Of a stretch of DNA of 64,000 nucleotides, positions 8,656 through 16,362 are shown in pieces (the first letter of the stretch is position 1; each line of letters starts with the position of its first letter). The translations under genes and the position numbers were made by a program. The stretch comes from Sinorhizobium kostiense (GTDB taxonomy: Bacteria; Pseudomonadota; Alphaproteobacteria; Rhizobiales; Rhizobiaceae), in assembly GCF_017874595.1 (NCBI RefSeq), contig NZ_JAGILA010000002.1:310001-374000 (forward strand), given 5' to 3'. The notes beneath the pieces were generated by a model, which had not been told where the DNA came from, did no database searches, and was given only the letters and a program-made list of their open reading frames with translations.

Positions 8656-8686
8656 AAGCGGCTCGAGACGGAGTCCCGAGCCGCTT
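8656..8686 (-). terminator. Rho-independent terminator of the betaine-type ABC operon
   Basis: A perfect 10-bp stem (AAGCGGCTCG at 8656-8665 with its complement at 8677-8686) has an 11-base loop; on the minus strand it is followed by a T-rich run (TTTCGTTTTC). It lies about 40 bases past the permease stop. Confidence 0.8.
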
Positions 8687-8727
8687 GCCTTTGCGGGATA
8701 TCGCCGACCAGCTCGGCGGCCAATCAT

Positions 8728-9615
8728 TCAGCCGTGGACGATTTCCAGGTGCCGCTGCAGGCGGCGGCCATAGGCTTGGCTGACGCGGTCGAAGATGATC
8801 GCGATGCCGACGATGGCCATGCCATTGAAAATGCCGAGCGTGAAGTACTGGTTGGCGATCGCCTTCAAGACCGGTTGGCCCAGGCCCTGAACGCCGATCA
8901 TCGAAGCGATGACCACCATGGCAAGCGCCATCATGATCGTCTGGTTGATGCCGGCCATGATCGTCGGCAGCGCCAACGGCATCTGCACGTTCTTCAGCTT
9001 CTGCCAATTCGACGAACCGAAGGCGTCCGCCGCCTCGAGCACGTCCTTGTCCACCAGCCGGATGCCGAGATTGGTCAAGCGGATCATCGGCGGAATGGCG
9101 TAGATCACAACGGCGATCAGTCCCGGCACCTTGCCGATGCCGAGCAGCATCACGACGGGGATGAGGTAGACGAAGCTCGGCATCGTCTGCATCACGTCGA
9201 GCACCGGGTTGACGACATTCTGGAACCGATCGGAGCGCGACATGGTGATGCCGATCGGGATACCGATCGCGATCGACAGCACCGTACAGACGAAGATCAT
9301 CGAAATCGTCTTCATCGTGTCGTCCCACATGTCGAAATAGCCGATGACGAGAAGCGTCCCGATACAGCCCGCGACGATTTTCCAGTTGCGGCTGGCGAAC
9401 CAGGCGATGAGCGCAACAAGCAGGAGAATGATCGGCCAAGGCGTGCGCGTCATGAAGCGCTCGGACTCGATCAGGAAAAACTGCAGCGGATCGAAAAACG
9501 CTTCGATGCTGTCGCCATAGGCGCGAGTAAATGCCCGGAAACCTTCGTCGATTACCTTCTTCAGATCCCGAAGCCGGCCGTCATCCATGTGCGGAAATCT
9601 GGTCAACCATTCCAT
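8728..9615 (-). CDS. Glycine betaine/proline-type ABC transporter permease
   Basis: The 295-residue protein is a ProW/ChoW/OpuAB-type permease. A long N-terminal segment (about 60 residues, ending ERFMTRTPW) precedes six predicted helices; the conserved binding-protein-dependent transport loop EAADAFGSSNWQKLKNVQMPLALP contacts the ATPase. The helix segment DVMQTMPSFVYLIPVVMLLGIG is characteristic of the quaternary-amine subgroup. The ATG at 9615 is preceded by GAAGGGGA; an in-frame TTG at 9633 is inside that site. It is downstream of the binding-protein gene, but no ATPase gene of the family is adjacent, so the nucleotide-binding subunit must come from elsewhere. Confidence 0.9.
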   Translation of the reverse strand: MEWLTRFPHMDDGRLRDLKKVIDEGFRAFTRAYGDSIEAFFDPLQFFLIESERFMTRTPWPIILLLVALIAWFASRNWKIVAGCIGTLLVIGYFDMWDDTMKTISMIFVCTVLSIAIGIPIGITMSRSDRFQNVVNPVLDVMQTMPSFVYLIPVVMLLGIGKVPGLIAVVIYAIPPMIRLTNLGIRLVDKDVLEAADAFGSSNWQKLKNVQMPLALPTIMAGINQTIMMALAMVVIASMIGVQGLGQPVLKAIANQYFTLGIFNGMAIVGIAIIFDRVSQAYGRRLQRHLEIVHG

Positions 9616-9699
9616 CTCTATTCCCCTTCGCAATCGTCAAGGCGGCCCGCCTTTATTGTTCTTTGCCGCCGAAGCACCCTTCACAAGGGAGCCACAGAA

Positions 9700-9763
9700 G
9701 GTTGTCGTTCGAGAGAACGACAACCCATGAAACGGGAGCGGCGCGCAACCGGCGCGCCGCTCC
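9700..9763 (-). other. Two strong hairpins between binding-protein and permease genes
   Basis: Bases 9700-9725 form a perfect 11-bp stem with a GAGA tetraloop; bases 9735-9763 form a second perfect 11-bp stem (GGAGCGGCGCG and complement) with a 7-base loop. Neither is followed by a T run on the minus strand. Such elements commonly stabilise or partially terminate the upstream transcript so that binding protein is made in excess of permease. Confidence 0.75.
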
Positions 9764-9779
9764 ACAGCAGGGATTTCGA

Positions 9780-10778
9780 TCAGAGGGCCGCCTTGACCTT
9801 CTCTGCGACTTCCGGCGACACCCACTTGGTCCAGATGTCCGGGTTTTCCTCGAGGAAGTGCTTGGCGCCCTCCTCGCCGCTTGCCTGGTTGTCGGTCATC
9901 CAGGCCATCAGCTTGTTGACCACGTCATTCGTCCATGCGCGGGTGTTTAGGTATTCCATGGCCGGGCCGGCGCGGTCGGCGAAGGCTTTCGTTACCAGCG
10001 TCTGGACCGTGTCCTTCGGCCAATCGTTCTTCTTCGGATCCGGGCAATCGGCGACCGTATTGCAACGCTTCCACTCTGCGGCGTCATGCGGGACGCCATG
10101 GTCGAGCTTCACCATCTCGTATTTGCCGAGCAGAGCCGTCGGAGCCCAATAGTAGCCGACCCAGCCCTGCTTGCGCTCGTACGCCTTGGCGACCGAGCCG
10201 TCGAGGCCGGCCGCAGAACCGGTGTCGACCAGGGTGAAGCCTGCTTCTTCAGCGCCGTAAGCCTTGTAGAGCTGCGTCGTCACGACCGTGCCGCCCCAGC
10301 CCTGCGGGCCGTTGAAGACGGCACCCTTGCTCGGATCTTCCGGATCGGGGAAGAGCTCCTTATGCTTCAGCACGTCATCGATCGTCTTGATGTCCGGGTG
10401 TTCGTCGGCGATGTATTTAGGCATCCACCAGCCCTGGACGCCGCCGTCGGAAAGTGCGGTTGCTGCGGCGACGATCTTACCTTCTTCGAGACCGCGCTTG
10501 ACGACGTCCGGCAGAAGATCGACCCAGCCTTCCGGTGCGATGTCGGGCTCGCCCTTTTCGATCATCGAGGTGATGGTCGGCACCGTATCGCCGACTACCA
10601 GCTCGGCATTGCAGCCATAGCCTTCCGTCAGGATGAATTTATCGACGCTCGCCAGCACCTCCGCGCTCTGCCAGTTCATGTTGGCAATGGTCACATCGCC
10701 ACATTCCTGCGCCGACGCCGCAGTCCCCAGTCCGAACAGACCAGCGGCCAGGCATGTCGTTGCTAGAAATTTTCTCAT
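9780..10778 (-). CDS. Glycine betaine/proline-type ABC substrate-binding protein
   Basis: The 332-residue protein is an OpuAC/ProX-family periplasmic binding protein for quaternary amines. Residues 1-23 are a signal peptide (MRKFLATTCLAAGLFGLGTA, cleavage before QECGD). The mature part shows TIANMNWQSAEVL, the PDIAPEGWVDLL segment and GVQGWWMPKYI, with tryptophans placed as in the aromatic cage that binds trimethylammonium groups, and RKQGWVGYYWAPTALL. It is first in a two-gene operon with the permease, from which it is separated by two hairpins. Choline, glycine betaine or proline betaine are all possible ligands; the sequence does not decide. Confidence 0.9.
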   Translation of the reverse strand: MRKFLATTCLAAGLFGLGTAASAQECGDVTIANMNWQSAEVLASVDKFILTEGYGCNAELVVGDTVPTITSMIEKGEPDIAPEGWVDLLPDVVKRGLEEGKIVAAATALSDGGVQGWWMPKYIADEHPDIKTIDDVLKHKELFPDPEDPSKGAVFNGPQGWGGTVVTTQLYKAYGAEEAGFTLVDTGSAAGLDGSVAKAYERKQGWVGYYWAPTALLGKYEMVKLDHGVPHDAAEWKRCNTVADCPDPKKNDWPKDTVQTLVTKAFADRAGPAMEYLNTRAWTNDVVNKLMAWMTDNQASGEEGAKHFLEENPDIWTKWVSPEVAEKVKAAL

Positions 10779-11130
10779 TTTACAGTTCCCTCTGTTCCGA
10801 CGGTGTATTCAAGCAAACTGCCAAACCTCCACCGCATCGGCCGGCAGCGAATGGAACAAGGATTGCTCCAGCCCAAGGCTCTGAAAACAACCACTTGCGC
10901 AGCCATGAATCCATACTCCCGATTCATGGTTCCTAACATTGCTATCGGTTCTTTCCGGCGCACACTTGCCCATTTGCGTCAGCAATTGCCCTGACGGCCA
11001 TTTTGGCGCCAAACACAGATAATTAAAGGCCTAATCTTCACATGGAAGCTGACCATAGGGCCGTTTGACTGCTTTAAAGTCGCCAGTGCGGACACGACAT
11101 GGGTTGGCAGCAACGGCCATGCTGGTACCA
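10779..11130. promoter_or_regulatory. Upstream region of betaine-type operon with inverted repeat
   Basis: No convincing gene lies in these 352 bases between the binding-protein start and the etfQO 3' repeats. The notable element is a perfect inverted repeat with 9-bp arms, CCATGAATC at 10903-10911 and GATTCATGG at 10921-10929, separated by nine bases. Its two-turn spacing of arm centres suits a dimeric regulator, about 125-150 bases upstream of the ATG. Confidence 0.5.
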
Positions 11131-11325
11131 GCGGCCCGCCTTCCGAACACTGCATGTTCGGATAGACCGGGCCCGCGCCCCCTTCTTCCCGGCGGGAGTC
11201 CGGGCGGCCCGCCTTCCGAACACTACATGTTCGGATAGACCGGGCCTTCGCCCGCTTCTTTCCTGGCGGGAGTCCGGGCGGCCCGCCTTCCGAACACTAC
11301 ATGTTCGGATAGACCGGGCCCTCGC
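11131..11325 (-). repeat. Threefold ~74-bp tandem repeat over etfQO 3' end
   Basis: Units begin at 11131, 11204 and 11278 (periods 73 and 74). Each contains GCGGCCCGCCTTCCGAACA and the 19-base hairpin CCGAACACTACATGTTCGG. The third unit includes the last codons and the TAG stop (11297-11299) of etfQO; the first two are downstream copies, and in unit 1 the stop triplet has changed to CAG. The units therefore look like tandem duplications of the gene's 3' end. Confidence 0.85.
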
Positions 11326-12961
11326 CCCCTTGTGGCGGCACCCAGTTGATGTTCTGGTTCGGGTCCTTGATGTCGCAGGTCTTGCAGTGGACGCAGTTCT
11401 GGGCGTTGATGACGAAGGTCGACTGGCCGTCCTTCTCCACCCATTCGTAGACGCCGGCCGGACAGTAGCGCGTCGACGGGCCGGCGTAGACGTCATATTC
11501 CGAACGTTTCTGCAGATCCCAGTCCTTGACCTGCAGGTGCACCGGCTGATCCTCCTCGTGATTAGTGTTCGACAGGAACACCGAGGAGAGCCGGTCGAAG
11601 GTAAGCACGCCGTCCGGCTTCGGGTAGTCGATCTTCTGGTGTTTCGCCGCCGGCTCCAGGGAGGCCGCATCGGTCCTGCCATGCTTCAGCGTGCCGAAGA
11701 AGGAGAAGCCGAAGAGCTGGTTCGTCCACATGTCGAGCCCACCGAGCGCGACACCCACCGCCGTGCCGAAGCGCGACCACAGCGGCTTGACGTTCCTGAC
11801 CTTCTTCAGATCCTGGCCGATGGCGCTGTCGCGCCAGCCACGCTCGATCTCGATCGGCTCGTCATTGGCGCGACCGGCAGCGATCGCCTCCGCCAGTTTC
11901 TCCGCCGCGAGCATGCCGGAGAGCACCGCATTGTGGCTGCCTTTGATGCGCGGCACGTTGACGAAGCCGGCCGAGCAGCCGATCAGCGCGCCACCGGGGA
12001 ATGAGAGCTTCGGCACCGACTGATAGCCACCCTCGGTAATCGCGCGGGCGCCATAGGAGAGGCGCTTGGCCCCCTCGAAGGTGCCGCGGATCGCCGGATG
12101 GGTCTTGAAGCGCTGGAACTCCTCGAAGGGATGGAGATAGGGGTTCTTGTAGTTCAGGTGGACGACGAAGCCGACCGCAACGAGATTGTCTTCGAGATGA
12201 TAGAGGAAGGAGCCGCCGCCGGTCTTCATGTCGAGCGGCCAACCGAAGGAATGCTGAACCAGGCCGGGTTTATGGTTCTCCGGCTTCACCTCCCAGAGCT
12301 CCTTCAGGCCGATGCCGAATTTCGGCACGTCGCGGCCTTCACCGAGCTTGAATTTGGCGATCAGCTGCTTGGCGAGCGAGCCGCGTACGCCCTCGCCGAT
12401 CAGCGTGTATTTGCCGAGAAGCGCCATGCCACGGGCATAGTTCGGTCCCGGCTCGCCGGATCTCTCAATGCCCATGTCGCCGGTGGCGACACCGATCACC
12501 GCGCCCTCGTCATTATAGAGCACTTCGGTGGCGGCAAAGCCCGGATAGATCTCGACGCCCAGTGCCTCGGCATGGGTGGCGAGCCAGCGACAGACATTGC
12601 CGAGCGAGACGACATAGTTGCCGTGATTGTTCATCAAGGGCGGCATCAGGAAGTTGGGCAAGCGGATCGAGCCGGCCGGACCTAAGAAGAGGAAATGGTC
12701 GTCGGTGACTTCCGTCTTGAAGGGATGATCCGGCTCATCACGCCAGCCGGGCAAGAGCCGGTCGATGCCGATCGGGTCGACGACGGCACCGGAGAGGATA
12801 TGCGCGCCGACTTCGGCGCCCTTCTCGAGCACCACCACCGAGAGCTCCGGATCGACCTGCTTCAGCCGGATCGCCGCCGCAAGCCCGGCCGGCCCCGCCC
12901 CGACGATCACCACGTCGAATTCCATGCTCTCGCGCTCGGGGATTTCTTGTTGCTCGGTCAT
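11297..12961 (-). CDS. etfQO: Electron transfer flavoprotein-ubiquinone oxidoreductase
   Basis: The 554-residue protein passes electrons from reduced electron-transfer flavoprotein to ubiquinone at the inner membrane, serving fatty-acid, amino-acid and methylated-amine oxidation. The N-terminal FAD fold shows DVVIVGAGPAGLAAAIRL; the middle contains the ubiquinone-binding amphipathic region; the C-terminal ferredoxin-like domain has CPAGVYEW and the cluster motif CVHCKTCDIKDP for one 4Fe-4S centre. Length matches the family. ATG 12961 is favoured because GGAGA lies eight bases before it; an ATG at 12967 is in frame. The 3' end is tandemly duplicated downstream. No etfAB genes are adjacent. Confidence 0.95.
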   Translation of the reverse strand: MTEQQEIPERESMEFDVVIVGAGPAGLAAAIRLKQVDPELSVVVLEKGAEVGAHILSGAVVDPIGIDRLLPGWRDEPDHPFKTEVTDDHFLFLGPAGSIRLPNFLMPPLMNNHGNYVVSLGNVCRWLATHAEALGVEIYPGFAATEVLYNDEGAVIGVATGDMGIERSGEPGPNYARGMALLGKYTLIGEGVRGSLAKQLIAKFKLGEGRDVPKFGIGLKELWEVKPENHKPGLVQHSFGWPLDMKTGGGSFLYHLEDNLVAVGFVVHLNYKNPYLHPFEEFQRFKTHPAIRGTFEGAKRLSYGARAITEGGYQSVPKLSFPGGALIGCSAGFVNVPRIKGSHNAVLSGMLAAEKLAEAIAAGRANDEPIEIERGWRDSAIGQDLKKVRNVKPLWSRFGTAVGVALGGLDMWTNQLFGFSFFGTLKHGRTDAASLEPAAKHQKIDYPKPDGVLTFDRLSSVFLSNTNHEEDQPVHLQVKDWDLQKRSEYDVYAGPSTRYCPAGVYEWVEKDGQSTFVINAQNCVHCKTCDIKDPNQNINWVPPQGGEGPVYPNM

Positions 12962-13202
12962 TTCCATGCTCTCCAGTCTCCCGGTCTTCCGCCGGCTCTG
13001 TCCCAGCTACACCCATTCGTCATTGCAAATGTGTTAGGCCTTGTCGAGCCGGGATGCGACAGAGTTTCTCTGCATTTGCGCATGACTTGATGAGTTTAGC
13101 ACAGCCGTATCTTACTTGAACGTAAGCGTAAACACATTTGCCACTTGCTTTCGGCCGAGGCACATGCGAGGAGGCCCGCCGCATCCAAGCACGGAGAAGC
13201 TC

Positions 13203-13627
13203 ATGGCATCCGCCCTCGGGATCGATTTCGGGACCACCAACTCCGTGCTTGCCGTGGCGGAAGGCGCCTCCACCCGTACCGTCGTGATGGAGAGCCCCGC
13301 CGGCAAAGCCTACTCGACCCGGACGGCGCTTTCCTTCCTGAAGGGTTCTGGCCCTCTCCCCTTGAGATAGAAGCCGGGCAGGCAGCGATACGCGAGTTCA
13401 TCGACAATCCGGGCGGGTGCCGTTTCCTGCAATCGATCAAGACCTTTGCCGCAAGCGCGCTGTTTCAGGGTACGCTCGTCTTTGCAAAGCGGTATGATTT
13501 CGAAGATCTGATGCACCGCTTCCTTGTCCGCCTGCGGGAATATGCCGGCGAACTCATGTCCATCGCCCACGGCTTGGCGCTTATCGGCGAACGGGACGAT
13601 ATCGCGACCTGGACGGCGGTTCATTGA
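13203..13627 (+). pseudogene. Decayed Hsp70 (YegD-like) chaperone gene
   Basis: The frame from ATG 13203 (preceded by GGAGAAG) encodes a clear Hsp70/actin-fold nucleotide-binding start, MASALGIDFGTTNSVLAVAEG, but stops at 13370. Homology resumes in another frame from about 13350 (GQAAIREFIDNPGGCRFLQ, then LFQGTLVFAKRYDFEDLM and LVRLREYAGE), showing a frameshift. The sequence then jumps to what resembles the family's extreme C terminus (HGLALIGERDD) and ends at 13627. About 140 codons remain of a family normally over 400, so a large internal deletion has also occurred. Start and stop regions both persist, which indicates decay in place rather than fusion. Confidence 0.82.
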
Positions 13628-13676
13628 CGGCCCCTCGGCGGTTGGACCACATTCGCCGATCTGCTAAGGTCGCCCC

Positions 13677-14558
13677 ATGATCTCGGCCAACGACCTCTCC
13701 CCTTCCGAACTCGCCGCCCTACTCGCCTTCCATGCGGATGCGGGGATCGAATGGCTTCTGGAGGACAGGCCTGTCGATCGGGTTGCCGAATTCGAAGCGA
13801 TGAAGGCGAAACGCGCCGAAGGGCGTGCCGCGCCTCAGACCGGGCCGACAGCTGTCACCGGCGCACCGCACCGGCAGGCACACGGGGCTGTCCCGAGTGC
13901 CAGAACCGTGCAGCGTCCAGCGACCCTGCCGACGCCGCCGAGCGTCGCGATCCCCGACGAGCAGGCGATCAGCGAAGCGCGATTCGCCGCCGAGAGCGCC
14001 CGCTCGCTGGCCGAACTGCGAACGGCGGCGGAAGCCTTTACCCACTGCAATCTGAAAAACAGCGCCCGCAATCTGGTTTTCGCCGAAGGCAATGCCGATT
14101 CCGGCATCATGATCATCGGCCCGATGCCCTATGCCGATGACGACCGCGAGGGCCGGCCTTTCAGCGGCAGGCACGGCGACATGCTGGAGCGCATGCTTGC
14201 CGGCATCGGCCTTTCACGGGAGGGCGTGCTGCTCAGCAATGTCGTGCCCTGGCGCCCGCCGGGCAACCGGGTGCCGAGCGGGCGAGAGGCGGACATCTGC
14301 CGTCCCTTCATCGAACGGCAGATCGCCTTGGCCGAGCCCCGGTATTTGCTACTCCTCGGCAATTTCACCGCGCGGTTCTTCTATGCCAGCAGCGAGACAA
14401 TCCACCAGATGCGGGGTGAGTGGCGCGAGGTCTCCGCCGGCGGCCATGTCGTGCCAGCGCTTGCCACATTACACCCGCAGGATCTCATGACGGCGCCGGT
14501 CAACAAGCGCTTCGCATGGCAGGATCTTCTCGCCCTGAAGGCCAGAATCGGCAACTGA
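13677..14558 (+). CDS. Uracil-DNA glycosylase superfamily (family 4/5-like) protein, divergent
   Basis: The 293-residue protein has a variable N-terminal region (to about residue 120) and a C-terminal uracil-DNA glycosylase fold: LKNSARNLVFAEGN, GRPFSGRHGDMLERMLAGIGL, NVVPWRPPGNRVPSGRE and the LHPQDLM motif that corresponds to the family's HPSxLL. Two things are odd. The motif-1 position normally reading GEAPG reads GPMPY, so the usual acidic residue is lost. Of the four cysteines that hold the iron-sulfur cluster in classical family 4 enzymes, only about two (THCNLK and DICRPF) remain. It may have altered activity. Stand-alone gene. Confidence 0.8.
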   Translation: MISANDLSPSELAALLAFHADAGIEWLLEDRPVDRVAEFEAMKAKRAEGRAAPQTGPTAVTGAPHRQAHGAVPSARTVQRPATLPTPPSVAIPDEQAISEARFAAESARSLAELRTAAEAFTHCNLKNSARNLVFAEGNADSGIMIIGPMPYADDDREGRPFSGRHGDMLERMLAGIGLSREGVLLSNVVPWRPPGNRVPSGREADICRPFIERQIALAEPRYLLLLGNFTARFFYASSETIHQMRGEWREVSAGGHVVPALATLHPQDLMTAPVNKRFAWQDLLALKARIGN

Positions 14559-14696
14559 AGCCGCATCCGATCAATGAACATAGAATGAAGGAAGCCATGC
14601 GATTTGCGCATGCCAGCGCGGCGTTTTAGTGCATTGCAGAACCGATGCTGCAGCGCAATATAAGGCAATGGGAGGAATGGATTAAGGAATTGAACC

Positions 14697-14873
14697 ATGA
14701 CTGCCCGCTTTCGTCCGATCCACAGCAGCTTCGAAACGCTCCGCCATGCGAGCGTGGCGCGGCGGACGCCGCTCAACAGCTTCGGCACGGCAGCCAACGA
14801 GCAGATGACGGCTATTGGTCTTGCCCGGACCACACGACCCGGCCAGATCTACGCCGACTTCATTCAACGCTGA
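14697..14873 (+). CDS. Small hypothetical protein
   Basis: An ATG at 14697, preceded by AAGGA eight bases upstream, opens a 58-codon basic frame (MTARFRPIHSSFETLRHASV) with no hydrophobic segment. The C terminus reads GQIYADFIQR. It is not recognised. It lies between the glycosylase gene and an intergenic repeat, in an otherwise empty 490-base interval. The ribosome site and GC-rich third positions are the only support. Confidence 0.35.
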   Translation: MTARFRPIHSSFETLRHASVARRTPLNSFGTAANEQMTAIGLARTTRPGQIYADFIQR

Positions 14874-14896
14874 TCGATTCGAGCGCGCCTGACCGA

Positions 14897-14992
14897 CTAC
14901 AGCGCCGCGCGTCTTCCGACGCGCAAAAGTCGCACTTTGAAATGCTGCATGTCTTTGTCCTTAAATCGAGGTCGATTTGAGGAGACATGCAG
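14897..14992 (+). repeat. Dispersed intergenic palindromic repeat, copy A
   Basis: The element begins CTACAGCGCCGCGCGTCTT, has an internal palindrome (GCGCGTCTTCCGACGCGC), and ends with a conserved CTGCATG ... GAGACATGCAG block. The same layout occurs at 21596, at 24643 (inverted) and at 40216 (inverted). Confidence 0.75.
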
Positions 14993-15048
14993 TAAGCCTT
15001 CTCGCCCCTGCCCGTCGCCCACCCGCTCAGCACTCGCGCTGGCAGCCT

Positions 15049-15987
15049 TCACCCCTGCGGTGTCACATGCTTGCGCGCCCCCTTGCGCTCCAGGCCTAGC
15101 CGGTGCTCCCGGAAAATGATGAAAATGCCGGCACCCACCACGACGGCGGTGCCGAGGAGCATAGTTCCCGTCGGCACATCGCCGAACAGGAAATAACCGA
15201 TGACGATGCCGAGCACGATCGAAGTGTATTCAAAGGGGGCGATCGTCGACATGTCGGCGTGACGGTAGCTCTCCGTCAACAGGATCTGGGCGATGCCGCC
15301 GCAGAAGCCTGCGATCACCAGGAGCAGGAAGGACGTCCACGACATCGCGCTCCAGCCGAAGGGGAGCGTTGCCAGCGAGAATAGCGAGGCCGATAGCGAG
15401 AAGTAGAGGACGATCGTGTGCGTGCGCTCCGTCTGCACGAGCTTGCGCACGAGCACCATTGCGGTCGCACCGAGTGTTGCCGACAGGAGGACCGCTATCG
15501 CGCCGAGCGCCTCGGACGAACCGAAGCCGCCTTGGTCGAGCAATGTCAATCGCGGCCAGATGATGATCATCACGCCGATTAGACCGATGACCACGGCGGA
15601 CCAGCGGTAAAGCCGCACAACCTCGCCAAGAAAGAACGCCGCGAAGACCACCGCCAGGAGCGGCATGGCATAACCGATCGCTATGGCCTCCGGCAGCGGC
15701 AGATGCACGAGCCCATAGAAGCCGAAACTCATTGACAGAATACCGACGAAGCCGCGCGCGAGATGACCACTGATATTCGTCGTCCGGAAGGCGTCGCGCA
15801 GTTGCCCGCGGGCTGCGAGAAAGCCGATTATCGGAACCATGGCAAAGGCCGAACGGTAGAAGGTAATCTGGCCCGTGGCGATATCGTTGCCGGCCGCCTT
15901 GATGCAGGTCGACATGCAGACGAAAACGACGACCGACAGAATCTTGAGCAGAATCCCCCGCATCGGGCTGTGTATATCGGCGTTCAT
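15049..15987 (-). CDS. EamA/DMT-family transporter
   Basis: The 312-residue protein has ten hydrophobic helices in two five-helix EamA repeats, the layout of drug/metabolite exporters. Recognisable are the first-repeat end LPLPEAIAIGYAMPLLAVVFAAFFLGEVVRLYRW and the second-repeat LLTESYRHADMSTIAPFEYTSIVLGIVIGYFLFGDVP. The closest remembered relatives are rhizobial and rickettsial DMT proteins including S-adenosylmethionine carriers, but substrate cannot be assigned. ATG 15987 gives a normal N terminus directly before the first helix; the longer frame to 16044 adds 19 Pro/Ser-rich residues and has no better ribosome site. Monocistronic. Confidence 0.82.
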   Translation of the reverse strand: MNADIHSPMRGILLKILSVVVFVCMSTCIKAAGNDIATGQITFYRSAFAMVPIIGFLAARGQLRDAFRTTNISGHLARGFVGILSMSFGFYGLVHLPLPEAIAIGYAMPLLAVVFAAFFLGEVVRLYRWSAVVIGLIGVMIIIWPRLTLLDQGGFGSSEALGAIAVLLSATLGATAMVLVRKLVQTERTHTIVLYFSLSASLFSLATLPFGWSAMSWTSFLLLVIAGFCGGIAQILLTESYRHADMSTIAPFEYTSIVLGIVIGYFLFGDVPTGTMLLGTAVVVGAGIFIIFREHRLGLERKGARKHVTPQG

Positions 15988-16362
15988 TATTAGACAGCGA
16001 TCGTCCGGGGGAACCAGAGAGGACGGCGGGGCCGCGGGAAGCATGGTGCGCTTTCACTTGGACCTTAGCTGCGCCAGCCAGGATGTGGGATCAAATTTGT
16101 TGATGAAACCGATTTTTTCGTGATGACTGGCAGTGAGATAAAGGTTCAAATAGCGGGAACGAAATTATTCTGCGGGATTTAGGTCTTGTTAGTGGCGCTC
16201 CGATAAAACCTGCAGTGGATAGGGAGCGGGAGGGACATAGACGCCGTGTCTGCTGCCGGGAGTGCGGTCGCCGGCCTCAGCCGCAAAATCTCGCCCCTTG
16301 GCCTTTTCACCATCACAGGCGCCCTCTACAACATGGAACAGAAGGCGCGAGCGGGACTGACC
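15988..16362. other. Divergent intergenic region, EamA gene / pepN
   Basis: About 375 bases separate the two divergent starts. If pepN begins further upstream (in-frame ATG at 16333 or GTG at 16246) part of this is coding. I see no repeat or clear operator; a T-rich segment near 16090-16130 may hold promoters. Confidence 0.4.

Noticed and set aside
8734-10152. 472-codon plus-strand frame over the betaine transporter genes
   Set aside because: It is a His/Asp/Arg-rich shadow of the binding protein and permease on the minus strand.
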